Shown: positions 6,211 through 16,710, numbered from the stretch's first letter. The stretch is DNA of 35,963 nt from Bacillota bacterium (GCA_029007725.1 JAQXIJ010000029.1:1-35963), one strand, 5' to 3'. Translations and numbers: made by a program. Notes: generated from the letters alone by a model not told the origin.

Positions 6211-8622
6211 ATGGAAACATATGATTACAAAAAAATAGAGAAAAAATGGCAGAACCGATGGGAGGAAAAAGGTTGTTTTCATGCTGAAAACGGCAGCAGC
6301 AAAAAGCCGTTTTATGCGCTGATTGAATTTCCGTATCCATCGGGACAGGGACTGCACGTCGGTCATCCGCGCAGCTATACCGCGCTTGATATTGTGGCAA
6401 GAAAAAGAAGAATGCAGGGATATAACGTTTTGTACCCTATCGGCTGGGATGCCTTTGGTCTGCCGACCGAAAACTATGCGATAAAGAACAAGATACATCC
6501 GAAAATCGTTACCGAAAAGAATATAGCAAACTTCACGCGTCAGCTGAAAATGCTCGGATTTTCGTTCGACTGGTCGAGAGAGGTAAACACTACCGATCCC
6601 GATTATTACAAGTGGACCCAGTGGATTTTTTTGCAGATGTTTAAAAAGGGTCTTGCATATAAGCAGGAAATGCCGATAAACTGGTGTACCGGTTGTAAGG
6701 TTGGACTTTCTAACGAAGAGGTTGTAAACGGTGTTTGCGAACGCTGCGGCAGCGAGGTTGTTCAAAGAAGAAAGAGCCAGTGGATGCTGAGGATTACGAA
6801 ATATGCACAGCGCCTTATCGATGATCTTGATGATGTTGACTATATCGAAAGAGTAAAGACTCAGCAGAAAAACTGGATAGGCAGAAGCGAGGGTGCAGAG
6901 GTTACCTTTAAGCTGACATCGGGCGATGAAGTGGTTGTTTACACGACCAGATGTGATACACTCTTCGGCGCTACTTACGTCGTATTGTCACCGGAACACG
7001 AACTTGTTAAAAAGCTTATGCCGCTGCTTGAAAACAAGGATGAGGTTCAAAAATATATCAGCGAAGCCGGAAAAAAGTCTGAGTTTGAAAGAACTGAACT
7101 TGTAAAAGATAAAACTGGTGCGCGTCTTGTCGGCGTCAACGCAATCAATCCGGTCACAGGAAAGGAAATTCCGGTATTCATTTCGGACTATGTTTTGGTT
7201 ACCTACGGAACAGGAGCAATTATGGCGGTTCCGGCACATGATGAGCGTGACTGGGAATTTGCAAAGAAGTTCAATTTGCCGATAATCGAGGTTGTCGGCG
7301 GTGGAAAGGACGTTCAGCAGGAGGCATATACTGATGTGTATAAGGGTACTCTTGTAAATTCGGGATTTTTAAACGGCATGAGCGTTAAGGAAGCAATTCC
7401 GGCCATGATAGATTATCTTGAAGAAAAGGGCATAGGTAAGCGCAAGGTTAACTACAAGCTGCGCGACTGGGTATTTTCAAGACAAAGATACTGGGGCGAA
7501 CCTATTCCGCTCGTATATTGCGAAAAGTGCGGCTGGGTTCCGTTGGACGAAAAAGACCTGCCGTTAAGACTGCCGGAAATCGACACATTTGAACCGGGCG
7601 AAAACGGCGAATCTCCGCTGGCAAAGGCAACCGACTGGATAAACACTACCTGTCCGCACTGTGGCGGCCCTGCAAAGCGAGAAACCGACACGATGCCGCA
7701 GTGGGCAGGCTCAAGCTGGTATTTCTTGCGATATATGGATCCGCACAACAGCGAGGAGCTTGCGTCAAAAGAGGCACTTGAATACTGGTCGCCAGTTGAC
7801 TGGTACAACGGAGGTATGGAGCATACAACGCTTCATCTTTTGTATTCGAGATTCTGGCACAAGTTCCTCTATGATATAGGAGTTGTTCCCACAAAAGAGC
7901 CCTATCAAAAACGCACTTCGCACGGGATGATTCTTGGCGAAAACGGCGAAAAGATGTCAAAATCGAGAGGAAACGTCGTAAATCCCGACGAGGTTGTAGA
8001 CCAGTACGGCGCTGACGCAGTCCGCACTTTTGAAATGTTCATCGGCGCATTTGACCAGTCAACTCCATGGTCGGAAAAAGGCTTAAAAGGCTGCTACAAG
8101 TTCATTGAAAGAGTCTGGAATCTTCAGGATATGATGACCGATGAAGAGGGATATTCTGAAAAACTTGAAAAAAATATGCACAAGACGATAAAAAAGGTCA
8201 GTGAAGACTACGAAAAGATGAAGTTTAACACTGCAATTGCCGCAATGATGAGCCTTGTAAATGATTTTTATAAGGCGGAAAAGGTAACAAAGGGCGAGTA
8301 CAGAACGCTGATTACGCTTTTGAATCCTGTTGCGCCGCATATGACTGAAGAACTTTGGGAAAAGTACGGCAATGGCGAAATACTTGCCGAAACAGCTTGG
8401 CCGGAATATGACGAAGCAAAAACCATCGATGATGAAGTGGAAATCGTTATTCAGCTGAACGGAAAAATTAGGGATAAGCTAACCGTAGCGAATGGTCTTG
8501 ACAAGGCACAGCTTGAGGAAGCTGCAATGGGCTCAGATGTCGTGAAAGCATTGACAGTAGGAAAAACTGTAGTAAAGGTTATCTGCGTTCCGGGTAGACT
8601 TGTAAATATTGTTATTAAATAA
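6211..8622 (+). CDS. leuS: Leucine--tRNA ligase
   Basis: An 803-residue class I aminoacyl-tRNA synthetase that charges tRNA-Leu in the cytoplasm. The HIGH-type motif is HVGH (about residue 49, in [15 protein letters not shown]) and the KMSKS motif is exact (about residue 580, in [12 protein letters not shown]). A zinc-binding cysteine group (CTGCKVG and CERCG near 155-180), the editing (CP1) insertion and the IERVWN anticodon-domain start are recognisable. Length fits bacterial LeuRS (about 800-870). AAGGAG lies 8 nt before the ATG. Probably cotranscribed with rsfS. No defects seen. Confidence 0.98.
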   Translation: METYDYKKIEKKWQNRWEEKGCFHAENGSSKKPFYALIEFPYPSGQGLHVGHPRSYTALDIVARKRRMQGYNVLYPIGWDAFGLPTENYAIKNKIHPKIVTEKNIANFTRQLKMLGFSFDWSREVNTTDPDYYKWTQWIFLQMFKKGLAYKQEMPINWCTGCKVGLSNEEVVNGVCERCGSEVVQRRKSQWMLRITKYAQRLIDDLDDVDYIERVKTQQKNWIGRSEGAEVTFKLTSGDEVVVYTTRCDTLFGATYVVLSPEHELVKKLMPLLENKDEVQKYISEAGKKSEFERTELVKDKTGARLVGVNAINPVTGKEIPVFISDYVLVTYGTGAIMAVPAHDERDWEFAKKFNLPIIEVVGGGKDVQQEAYTDVYKGTLVNSGFLNGMSVKEAIPAMIDYLEEKGIGKRKVNYKLRDWVFSRQRYWGEPIPLVYCEKCGWVPLDEKDLPLRLPEIDTFEPGENGESPLAKATDWINTTCPHCGGPAKRETDTMPQWAGSSWYFLRYMDPHNSEELASKEALEYWSPVDWYNGGMEHTTLHLLYSRFWHKFLYDIGVVPTKEPYQKRTSHGMILGENGEKMSKSRGNVVNPDEVVDQYGADAVRTFEMFIGAFDQSTPWSEKGLKGCYKFIERVWNLQDMMTDEEGYSEKLEKNMHKTIKKVSEDYEKMKFNTAIAAMMSLVNDFYKAEKVTKGEYRTLITLLNPVAPHMTEELWEKYGNGEILAETAWPEYDEAKTIDDEVEIVIQLNGKIRDKLTVANGLDKAQLEEAAMGSDVVKALTVGKTVVKVICVPGRLVNIVIK

Positions 8623-8630
8623 GTAAGCTT

Positions 8631-8673
8631 GTTGAGCGGGTTGGTTGTATTTTATACAAACTATCCGCTTAAC
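8631..8673 (+). terminator. Hairpin after leuS
   Basis: GTTGAGCGG (8631-8639) pairs with CCGCTTAAC (8665-8673), and an inner TTGTAT/ATACAA extends the stem. It starts 8 nt after the leuS stop. Only a short TTTT (8678-8681) follows, so termination may be partial. Confidence 0.55.
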
Positions 8674-8738
8674 CTCATTTTGCGGTCGACATAGGCGGCA
8701 TAATATATTTTATTTAGTTTGAAAAGAGGTAATTTTAT

Positions 8739-10577
8739 ATGGCAAAAGGTAATATTTCGGTTAATTCCGAGAATATTTTTCCGGTAATAAAAAAATGGCT
8801 TTATTCCGACAAGGACATATTTTTGAGAGAAATTGTATCAAACGCCTGCGACGCGATTACAAAGCTGAAAAAGCTTGCCGGAATTGGTGAAGCGGAAATC
8901 GGTGACGAAAAATTCAGAATCGACATCACAGTTGACAAGGACAACAAAAAGCTTATCATAAAGGATAACGGTATCGGTATGACCAAGGACGAGGTAGAAA
9001 AATACATAACCGATATAGCATTTTCGGGTGCGACTGATTTCTTGTCGAAGTACAAGGATGAGGTCGACAAAAACACACAGATAATCGGCCATTTCGGACT
9101 GGGATTTTATTCGGCGTTTATGCCGAGCGACAGAGTCGAGATACGAACCTTGTCATATAAGGATGGCGAAAAAGCAGTGCATTGGTCATGCGACGGCGGC
9201 ATGGAGTACGATATTGAGGAATGTTACAAAGCCGACCGTGGTACCGAGATTATTCTGACCATTGCCGAGGATTCAAAGGAATTTTTGGAGGAATATACTG
9301 TAAGAAGTGTGCTTAATAAGTACTGCTCCTTCCTGCCTGTTGAAATTTATCTTCAAATTGCTGGCAAGGAAGAGGAAAAGGACAAAGACGGAAATGCCGC
9401 TTTGCCGAAGCCGATTAACGACATCAATCCGCTTTGGATGAAAGCTCCGAAGGACTGTACCGATGATGAATACAAGAAATTTTATACAAAGGTTTTTGAG
9501 GACTTTAATGAGCCGCTTTTCTGGATCCATCTTAACGTTGATTTTCCGTTCAATCTGAAAGGAATTTTGTATTTTCCGAAAATCAACCACGAATTTGCCG
9601 CAAACGAGGGCAGAATTAAACTGTTTAACAATCAGGTATTTGTTGCCGATAACGTAAAGGAGGTTATTCCGGAATTTTTGATGCTGCTGAAAGGTGTTAT
9701 CGACTGCCCGGATTTGCCGCTTAATGTTTCGCGAAGCTTTTTGCAGAACGACGGATATGTTAAAAAGATTTCTGCACACATAACTAAAAAGGTTGCGGAC
9801 AAGCTTAAGGAACTGTTTAACAAACAGCGCGAGGATTACAACAGGTATTGGGACGACATCAATGTGTTTATTAAATACGGCTGCATGCGTGACGATAAAT
9901 TTTATGAAAAGGTTAAAGATTTCATAATCTACAAGGATTTGGATGGTAAATATATTACACTCAGCGACTATTTGGACGGCAAGGAAAACAAGGACGTCTA
10001 TTACGTATCCGACGAAAACCGCCAGTCGCAGTACATCAATATGTTCCGCGAACAGGGGCTTGACGCGGTGCTTTTGCCTACAATGATGGACACGCACTTT
10101 ATATCCTTTATTGAAGCAAAGGAGGAAGGAGTCAAGTTCAAAAGAATTGATTCGTCAGTTTCGGAAAATCTTGAGGACGGAGCAAAAGTTGACGATGAGT
10201 TCAGAAAAAATCTTGTAGAAACCTTTAAAAATGAGCTCGGGAATGATACGATAAAGATTGAGGTTCAGCCGCTTAAAAAGACGGAAACTCCGGCGGTTAT
10301 TCTGCTCTCGGAGGAGTCGCGGCGTATGCAGGAAATGTACCGTTCGTACGGACAGCAGTTTGCCGGAATGTCGGATATGTTCAAGGATGAGTTTACACTG
10401 GTGCTTAACTCAAACAATCCGCTTATTAAAAAGGTTGACGGACTGGACGAGGAGGATAAAAAGATGGTCTGCGAGCATATTTATGACCTGGCAATGCTGT
10501 GTCACAGACCACTTTCGCCCGAACAAATGACGAAATTTATAGAGAGAAGTAATAAAATTATCGAAAAAGCCATTTGA
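8739..10577 (+). CDS. htpG: Molecular chaperone HtpG (Hsp90)
   Basis: A 612-residue Hsp90-family ATP-dependent chaperone, cytoplasmic. The GHKL ATPase domain shows IFLREIVSNACDAITKL (about 27-43), DNGIGMT (about 75) and GHFGLGFYSAFM (about 117-128). The middle domain contains GILYFPKI and DLPLNVSRSFLQ, with a C-terminal dimerisation region. The N-terminus is the short MAKGNISVNSENIF form seen in some Firmicutes. AAGAGG precedes the ATG by 9 nt. No CIRCE-type operator is visible upstream. The next gene begins 18 bp downstream, suggesting cotranscription. Confidence 0.97.
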   Translation: MAKGNISVNSENIFPVIKKWLYSDKDIFLREIVSNACDAITKLKKLAGIGEAEIGDEKFRIDITVDKDNKKLIIKDNGIGMTKDEVEKYITDIAFSGATDFLSKYKDEVDKNTQIIGHFGLGFYSAFMPSDRVEIRTLSYKDGEKAVHWSCDGGMEYDIEECYKADRGTEIILTIAEDSKEFLEEYTVRSVLNKYCSFLPVEIYLQIAGKEEEKDKDGNAALPKPINDINPLWMKAPKDCTDDEYKKFYTKVFEDFNEPLFWIHLNVDFPFNLKGILYFPKINHEFAANEGRIKLFNNQVFVADNVKEVIPEFLMLLKGVIDCPDLPLNVSRSFLQNDGYVKKISAHITKKVADKLKELFNKQREDYNRYWDDINVFIKYGCMRDDKFYEKVKDFIIYKDLDGKYITLSDYLDGKENKDVYYVSDENRQSQYINMFREQGLDAVLLPTMMDTHFISFIEAKEEGVKFKRIDSSVSENLEDGAKVDDEFRKNLVETFKNELGNDTIKIEVQPLKKTETPAVILLSEESRRMQEMYRSYGQQFAGMSDMFKDEFTLVLNSNNPLIKKVDGLDEEDKKMVCEHIYDLAMLCHRPLSPEQMTKFIERSNKIIEKAI

Positions 10578-10595
10578 GCAGACGGAGGGTGATTT

Positions 10596-11645
10596 ATGCA
10601 GGTTACAGCTTATGATTTGCTGTGTTATTTTTTAATATATGCGTTTTTGGGTTGGTGTATGGAGGTTGCCTATGCAACCGTGGTAAAGGGGATTTTTGTA
10701 AACCGCGGCTTTTTGAACGGCCCGGTCTGCCCTATTTACGGTGTGGGTGGACTGATTGTTATTTTGTCGCTGTCGCCGCTCAAAGATAACATATTTCTGC
10801 TGTTTGTTGGGTCGGTGGTGCTTACCAGTGTGCTCGAATATGTCACAGGATATGTTCTTGAAAAAGTTTTTCATGAAAAATGGTGGGACTATTCCGACAG
10901 CCCATATAATTTAAAGGGCTATATCTGCTTGCGGTTCTCACTGTTGTGGGGATTTGCGTGCGTGTTCGTGATTGATTTGATTCATCCGATGATTGCTGGA
11001 CTTGTGCACGCAATACCGCAAATTGTTGGTGTGATAGTGCTTTCGGTGTCCTATCCCGCTCTTGTGGTGGACATAGGTTTGACCGTTGCCGCAATTATGA
11101 AACTGAAAAAGCATATAGGCAGAATTGAGGAGCTGGAGAAAGGTTTGCGTGCGCTTTCTGACGGAATCGGCGGAAGAATTTCAGACGGTGTATTGGTTGC
11201 AATTAAAAAATCACCTAATTTTGAGGCGAGCCTTGACGAGCTGCAAAGCAGATATAAGCGGCTTTTGGAGCAGCGCGAAGGACGTTTGCTTAAGGCTTTT
11301 CCGAATCTTGCAAAAATCAAGCGCAACGAACCGCTTGAAAGAATAAAGAATCTGATGACGGTAATGCGCGAAAAATATGAGGAATTGAGAGAAAAATCTG
11401 CTGAGTTTAAGGACAAGACCCTGCATGATCATAAAAAGCAAGCGGCTGACGCGGAAAGCGCCGAAAACACAGCAGATGAGCGCGAATCGCTCGAAAAAGA
11501 CAGAAACTCAGATGGCGGAGCAACTGCGGTAATAACTGCTGAAGCGCTCAGAGAAGAGGTGGATTTTAAGCAGAAGGTGCCGGAAAGTTCTGCCCCGACA
11601 GAAGGAACAAGTATGTCAGAATCAATCAAAGCGGCTCAAATATAA
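10596..11645 (+). CDS. CmpB-like integral membrane protein (putative ABC-transporter type IV) with charged tail
   Basis: 349 residues. Residues 1-170 contain about five hydrophobic segments and the family signature: FLGWCMEVAYATVVKGIFVN, GFLNGPVCPIYGVG, then EYVTGYVLEKVFHEKWWDYS and NLKGYICLRFSLLWG. This matches the putative ABC-transporter type IV (CmpB) family, common in Firmicutes and of unproven function. Residues about 175-349 are a long hydrophilic, Lys/Glu-rich, probably coiled-coil cytoplasmic tail, longer than in minimal members. GGAGGGTGA lies just before the ATG, and the gene follows htpG by 18 bp. I see no ATPase partner nearby, so a transporter role is not supported by context. 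Confidence 0.85.
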   Translation: MQVTAYDLLCYFLIYAFLGWCMEVAYATVVKGIFVNRGFLNGPVCPIYGVGGLIVILSLSPLKDNIFLLFVGSVVLTSVLEYVTGYVLEKVFHEKWWDYSDSPYNLKGYICLRFSLLWGFACVFVIDLIHPMIAGLVHAIPQIVGVIVLSVSYPALVVDIGLTVAAIMKLKKHIGRIEELEKGLRALSDGIGGRISDGVLVAIKKSPNFEASLDELQSRYKRLLEQREGRLLKAFPNLAKIKRNEPLERIKNLMTVMREKYEELREKSAEFKDKTLHDHKKQAADAESAENTADERESLEKDRNSDGGATAVITAEALREEVDFKQKVPESSAPTEGTSMSESIKAAQI

Positions 11646-11765
11646 AATAAAATACCGAGCCATTATCCCTTACATTAGATATGCAGTAATTACAGCGATG
11701 GGTGATATGTGTAGAGCATGAATCTTGTGCAAAGCGTGGTCAAAATTTAGTTAGCGGCACATTAC

Positions 11766-11985
11766 CGAAGATATATCAGCTGAAACTGTTGCAAATCATG
11801 TGAATATGTCGCAGTTTTATTTTCAAAAGGGTTTCAGTATGCTTTGTGAGTATTAAGTTATGGGATATGTGTGCAAGTGAAATTTAGTTCTTGCCGGTGA
11901 GCGAGCATGCCGCGTCAAACGCAAAGGTCAAATGCATTGATATGAGGTACGGGTGCGATTTCCCCCGGCAACTTTGCAGCACGTG
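11766..11985 (+). pseudogene. Remnant of an AraC-family regulator (DNA-binding part)
   Basis: One frame at 11764-11856 reads ITEDISAETVANHVNMSQFY followed by FQKGFSMLCEY and a stop, the first helix-turn-helix of an AraC activator. A later frame has NLVLAGERA, and a third reads AKVKCIDMRYGCDFP, matching the second HTH (usually KVIDIA-RYGYDSP). Stops and frame changes separate the pieces, and any effector-binding domain is gone. It is unrelated in detail to the AraC gene at 848-1641. Flanking DNA 11646-11765 and 11986-12288 holds no gene I can support. Confidence 0.65.
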
Positions 11986-12288
11986 AATACAAAAATATTC
12001 TCGGGATGGCTTTCGCTTCTGCGCCAATATAAATTTGTAGCAGGCTATTGCATGGAAATACATGATGACGCAAAAATATAAAGTATAAAAATGTAATTTT
12101 TCAGAATAATTGACATTTTTTAGTAAGACAGCTTTTTACGTCAGACGGTGTGCGGCCGCTTTTTGAGTGAGAAAAAATCAAGGATGAACATCAGTATTGT
12201 CTTTTATGTTTAATCCACTGTAAGCGTTAACTGAAAAAACACCTATTGAAATGAACATAACCAGTAAAAACGGACAATAGAAAAATAC

Positions 12289-12333
12289 CCTCCTATGGTA
12301 GAATAATATACACTGCCATAGGAGGATTTTTTT
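12289..12333 (+). terminator. Strong hairpin with T-run, bidirectional
   Basis: CCTCCTATGG (12289-12298) pairs perfectly with CCATAGGAGG (12316-12325), with a 17-nt loop and T7 following. A5 on the other side gives a T-run on the minus strand too. It lies about 60 bp before the IS3 relic and may belong to that element. Confidence 0.6.
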
Positions 12334-12383
12334 GCCAATAAAATAAACTTGCTCGCAGGGAAACAAAAATTAAATCATTAAAA

Positions 12384-12819
12384 ATGGAAAAAGAACTGAT
12401 GCGGGATTTTTCTTGCTCACATAAAGGAGGAGAGAGAAAGTATAAAATATATGGTTATCTATCGTCATACAAAACCGGAAATTAGCAAAACATCAATTTT
12501 GTAGTAATTACAATTAGAGAAGCACAGAAAAGGAAAAAGTCACTGCGGAGCTAAAACTCCACAGTGACCAAGGCCTTCAATATACCTCACACGAATATTT
12601 TAAGATAAATAAAGCATATAACATTACACCATCAATGTCAAAAAAAGGTACTTTATATGACAATGCTTTAGATGGGAACTTTTTTCTGTACTAAAGACAG
12701 ACTGTGTGTATTTCACCAATCTTGAGACTTATGAAGATGCACGTATACTAATAGACAAATATATCCATTTTTACAACAACAAAATAATTCAACTAACAAC
12801 AAAACTGACTTCGCCCTAA
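12384..12819 (+). mobile_element. IS3-family (IS150-type) transposase remnant
   Basis: Fragments of an IS3-family transposase: MEKELMRDF and KIYGYL (from 12384), then, after loss of over 100 codons, REAQKRKK, VTAELKLHSDQGLQYTSHEY and ITPSMSKKGTLYDNAL, ending in LKTDCVYFTNLETY and YIHFYNNKIIQL with a stop at 12817-12819. The pieces lie in at least three frames. The second catalytic Asp is kept (HSDQG, Asp codon 12566-12568), but the catalytic Glu expected in DNALAENFF is Gly here (codon 12674-12676). The element cannot be active. Sequence after 12830 (TGTACTGTCTGAAC near 12871) resembles an IS3 right end, but I cannot fix the terminal repeats. Confidence 0.8.
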
Positions 12820-12830
12820 AACGAAGTCAG
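12805..12830 (-). terminator. Hairpin, likely terminator of the PFOR gene
   Basis: CTGACTTCG (12805-12813) pairs with CGAAGTCAG (12822-12830), with an 8-nt loop. Read on the minus strand it is followed by TTTTGTTGTT, so it could stop transcripts leaving the PFOR gene. It seems borrowed from the 3' end of the IS3 relic. Confidence 0.5.
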
Positions 12831-12929
12831 TATGCTACTTAAAATTTAATATCGCCTGTCATAGGGGTCTTTTGTACTGTCTGAACAAACTGAGGCAATT
12901 CACAGAGCTAACACGCTGATTTTTGTTAA

Positions 12930-15900
12930 TTATTTTGCAAGCTCAACAAGCTTCTGATATTTAGCTTTTGCGTCTGCTTCTGCCTTGTGGAACAATTCTT
13001 TTGCTCTTTCCGGATTAGAACGAGCAAGAGCGTTGTAACGAACCTCGCCCATGATGAAGCTCTCATAATCAGCTTTCGGCTCTTTTGAGTCAAGCTGGAA
13101 TGGATTTTTGCCCTCAAGGGTACGCCTTGGGTCATATCTGAACAGGTGCCAGTATCCTGCTTCAACGGCCTTTTTCTCTTCTGTCTGAGCGATACTCATG
13201 CCGCCCTTTATGCCGTGATTGATACACGGAGCATAGCCAATTATGATTGACGGTCCGTTATAGCTTTCTGCCTCCAAAAGTGCCTTTAGGCACTGGTTAT
13301 AGTCAGCACCTTGAGCAATCTGCGCCACATAGATGTAGCCGTAGCTCATTGCAATAGCTGCAAGGTCCTTCTTTTTAACAGCCTTTCCCGCTGCCACAAA
13401 CTGTGCGATTGCGCCGGTAGGAGTAGCCTTTGAGGACTGACCGCCTGTATTTGAGTAAACTTCGGTATCAAATACCATAATATTTACATCCTCGCCTGAA
13501 GCCAGAACATGGTCAACACCGCCGAAACCGATATCATATGCCCAGCCGTCGCCTCCGAAAATCCAGACAGACTTTTTGTTGAGGTAATCCTTGTCGGCAA
13601 GAACATCCTTTGCTTCCTGAGAATTCAGGTTTGCAATAGCTTTCAAAAGTTCTTCAGCTGCAACCTTGTTTGCTGTACCGCAGTCCTTTGTTTCAAGGAA
13701 CTTATCGATAGCTGGTTTAACTGCAGGCTCATCGTTTGCAATTTTTTGAAGTTTTGCTATGTTCTTGTTTCTGATTGCCTTTTGACCCAGGAACATACCG
13801 TAGCCGTACTCGGCATTGTCTTCAAACAGCGAGTTTGCCCATGCAGGACCCTTGCCCTCCGCATTTGACGTATATGGGGTTGAGGGTGAAGAACCGCCCC
13901 AGATTGATGAACATCCTGTTGCGTTTGCGATATACATTCTGTCACCGAACAGCTGTGTTATGAGCTTTGCATACGGTGTTTCGCCACAGCCTGCACACGC
14001 GCCTGAAAATTCGAGATACGGCATTCTGAACTGTGAACCCTTAACCGTGGTTATCGGGAATTTTTCAAGTACTGACGGCTTGGAAGCAAGTTTTATACCG
14101 TAGTCGAAGCCTTTCTGCTTATCAAGATTCAGATCAAGCGCTGACATTGACAGAGCTTTTGCCCCCTTAACTTCAGGACAAACGTTCACACAGGAGCCGC
14201 AGCCCGTACAGTCAAGCACAGAAATAGCCATTCCATAGTAAAGACCATCCATCTGCTTCATTTTGACATATTTGATTCCCTCCGGTGCATCCTTAAGCTC
14301 GTCCTCGGTCAGAACAACCGGGCGGATACAGCCGTGAGGACATACATACGAACAAAGTCCGCACTGAAGACATACATCGCCGTTCCATGTGGGCACGTCG
14401 ATTGCAATGCCTCTCTTTTCAAATGCGGATGAACCGAGCGGAACTTCGCCGTTTGCATAAGGAACAAAGGTTGAAACCGGAAGTTTCATGCCGCGGAAAC
14501 CGTTAATAGGAACCAGTACGTTGTTGACATAATCAACAAGCCTGCCCTCGCCATCGTGCTTAACCGAAAGAGATTCGTCCTTTGCGTCTTTCCAGGAAGC
14601 CGGAACGTCAACCTTTACGATAGCTTTTGCACCGGCGTCGATAGCGTCGTGGTTCATCTTAACGATAGCGTCACCCTTCTTTGAATAAGAAGCGGTAGCA
14701 GCATCTTTCATATATTTAATAGCGTCATCGGCGGGAATAATGTCGGCAAGTTTAAAGAATGCTGACTGCAAAACAGTGTTGATTCTGTTTCCAAGGCCGA
14801 TTTCTTTACCGATTTTTACGCCGTCAATTGTGTAGAACTGAATGTTGTTTTCAGCAATATATCTCTTTACCTGACCGGGCAAATGTGTTTCAAGCTCATC
14901 GGCATTCCATGAGCAGTTTAAAAGGAATACGCCGCCCGGCTTTACGTCTTGAACCATGTCATATTGTCTGATGTATGATGCCTTGTGGCAGGCAACAAAG
15001 TCAGCCTTGTTAATAAGGTAGGTTGATGTAATCTTTGCATGACCGAATCTCAGGTGAGAAACCGTGAGTCCACCCGACTTTTTGGAGTCGTAGTCGAAGT
15101 ATGCCTGAACGTTCATGTCAGTATGGTCGCCGATAATCTTAACCGAGTTCTTATTTGCGCCGACGGTACCGTCTGCACCAAGACCCCAGAACTTACAGCT
15201 TTTTATTCCTTTTGGAGTTGTATCGGGATTTTCGGTTATGTCAAGAGAAAGATGAGTTACATCGTCGGTTATGCCGATTGTAAAGTGTTTCTTTTCAGAA
15301 TTTCGGAATGCCGCGATAATCTGCGCGGGTGTTGTATCCTTTGATCCCAAGCCGTAGCGTCCGCCAAATACTGGGATATTTGCAAACTTTGAATCCTCCA
15401 AAGCCGCAACAACGTCCAAAAACAGAGGTTCTCCGACAGCGCCGGATTCTTTGGTTCTGTCAAGAACAACAATCTTTTTTGTGGTTGCCGGAATGGCGTC
15501 GACAAAGTGCTTTACCGAGAACGGTCTGTAAAGACGAACCTTGATCATTCCGACCTTTTCACCGTTTGCATTCATGTAGTCAACGGTTTCGGAAATGGTG
15601 TCGTTTACTGAACCCATAGCGACTATAACTGTTTCGGCGTCGGCTGCACCGTAGTAGTTGAACAGCTTGTAGTCTGTGCCGATTTTTGCGTTTACTTTGT
15701 CCATGTATTGCTGTGTAAGCTCGGGGATAGCCGCATAGTAGGTGTTTGCCGCTTCCTTTGCCTGGAAGAATATATCCGGATTCTGAGCGGTACCGCGCTG
15801 TGCCGGATGCTCCGGGTTTAAAGCGTGATTTCTGAAATCATTTATAGCGTTCCAGTCAACCATTTCGGCAAGATCGGCATAGTCCCAGCAGGCAACCTTT

Positions 15901-16442
15901 TGATACTCGTGACTGGTTCTGAAGCCGTCAAAAAAGTGAATGAAAGGAACCCTGCCTTTTATCGTGGTCAGGTGAGCAACTGCACCCAAATCCATAGCTT
16001 CCTGCGGATTGGTTGAGGCCAGTATTGCAAAACCGGTCTGGCGGCAAGCCATAACGTCCTGATGGTCGCCGAAAATCGAAAGTGCGTGAGAAGCCAGTGC
16101 ACGTGCTGAAACATTGAATACGCAGGGCAAAAGCTCACCGGCGATCTTATACATATTCGGAATCATAAGCAAAAGACCCTGTGATGCCGTGTAAGTTGTT
16201 GTCAGTGCGCCGGCTGCGAGTGCACCATGAACTGTACCTGCAGCACCTGCTTCCGACTGCATTTCGGTAACCTGAACGGTCTGTCCGAAAATGTTTTTCA
16301 TACCTGCGGTTGCCCATTTGTCGGTAACCTCAGCCATGGTAGATGATGGTGTGATGGGGTAGATGGCTGCAACATCTGTGAAAGCATATGATGCAAATGC
16401 AGCAGCGTTGTTACCATCCATGGTTTTCATTTTTCTTCCCAT
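12930..16442 (-). CDS. nifJ: Pyruvate:ferredoxin (flavodoxin) oxidoreductase, single-chain
   Basis: 1170 residues, the usual size of the homodimeric PFOR that converts pyruvate and CoA to acetyl-CoA, CO2 and reduced ferredoxin in anaerobes. In order: pyrimidine-binding domain (AAIYPITPSSTMAE near 25-38), a transketolase-like middle domain, an 8-Fe ferredoxin insert with CLQCGLCSYVCPHGC (about 680) and CTGCGSCVNVC (about 740), CAGCGETPYAKL for the third cluster, and the TPP-binding part with GGDGWAYDIGFGG (about 960) and VYSNTGGQSS. AAGGAGG lies 8 nt before the ATG. It has its own SigA-type promoter and is divergent from the PTS gene. All motifs are intact. Confidence 0.98.
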   Translation of the reverse strand: MGRKMKTMDGNNAAAFASYAFTDVAAIYPITPSSTMAEVTDKWATAGMKNIFGQTVQVTEMQSEAGAAGTVHGALAAGALTTTYTASQGLLLMIPNMYKIAGELLPCVFNVSARALASHALSIFGDHQDVMACRQTGFAILASTNPQEAMDLGAVAHLTTIKGRVPFIHFFDGFRTSHEYQKVACWDYADLAEMVDWNAINDFRNHALNPEHPAQRGTAQNPDIFFQAKEAANTYYAAIPELTQQYMDKVNAKIGTDYKLFNYYGAADAETVIVAMGSVNDTISETVDYMNANGEKVGMIKVRLYRPFSVKHFVDAIPATTKKIVVLDRTKESGAVGEPLFLDVVAALEDSKFANIPVFGGRYGLGSKDTTPAQIIAAFRNSEKKHFTIGITDDVTHLSLDITENPDTTPKGIKSCKFWGLGADGTVGANKNSVKIIGDHTDMNVQAYFDYDSKKSGGLTVSHLRFGHAKITSTYLINKADFVACHKASYIRQYDMVQDVKPGGVFLLNCSWNADELETHLPGQVKRYIAENNIQFYTIDGVKIGKEIGLGNRINTVLQSAFFKLADIIPADDAIKYMKDAATASYSKKGDAIVKMNHDAIDAGAKAIVKVDVPASWKDAKDESLSVKHDGEGRLVDYVNNVLVPINGFRGMKLPVSTFVPYANGEVPLGSSAFEKRGIAIDVPTWNGDVCLQCGLCSYVCPHGCIRPVVLTEDELKDAPEGIKYVKMKQMDGLYYGMAISVLDCTGCGSCVNVCPEVKGAKALSMSALDLNLDKQKGFDYGIKLASKPSVLEKFPITTVKGSQFRMPYLEFSGACAGCGETPYAKLITQLFGDRMYIANATGCSSIWGGSSPSTPYTSNAEGKGPAWANSLFEDNAEYGYGMFLGQKAIRNKNIAKLQKIANDEPAVKPAIDKFLETKDCGTANKVAAEELLKAIANLNSQEAKDVLADKDYLNKKSVWIFGGDGWAYDIGFGGVDHVLASGEDVNIMVFDTEVYSNTGGQSSKATPTGAIAQFVAAGKAVKKKDLAAIAMSYGYIYVAQIAQGADYNQCLKALLEAESYNGPSIIIGYAPCINHGIKGGMSIAQTEEKKAVEAGYWHLFRYDPRRTLEGKNPFQLDSKEPKADYESFIMGEVRYNALARSNPERAKELFHKAEADAKAKYQKLVELAK

Positions 16443-16514
16443 GAATTTGTCCTCCTTTATAAATTTGGATAATTTGCATAAATCCTGATTTAATTATAAA
16501 ATTCATACACTTTT

Positions 16515-16543
16515 ATAATAACACGTTTATAATTTAAAATCAA
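16515..16543 (-). promoter_or_regulatory. SigA-type promoter of the PFOR gene
   Basis: On the minus strand TTGATT (16543-16538), a 17-bp spacer and TATTAT (16520-16515), about 70 bp before the PFOR start codon, within the 268-bp AT-rich divergent intergenic region. Confidence 0.65.
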
Positions 16544-16710
16544 TAACAATATTTGATATTTATGAAACAAATCAGAAAATTCTGCACAAAGCTACAAAAT
16601 TATCCCCTGAAGTTGTTCAGAATTTAAAGTATAAGTCTGTGAAAAAATGAAGATAATAACTGCAAGACTAAAAATCAGCGTTTACGGCAATGAAAGGAAT
16701 GGTTAAATTT

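Noticed and set aside
9273-10097. Minus-strand 274-codon open frame inside htpG.
   Set aside because: Shadow of a strongly conserved chaperone gene; no start signals and no family.
10596-11645. CmpB-like protein as part of an ABC transporter.
   Set aside because: No ATPase or binding-protein gene is adjacent; it is linked only to htpG.
12178-12366. Minus-strand 62-codon open frame.
   Set aside because: It runs through a strong hairpin, has no convincing ribosome site and no recognisable family.
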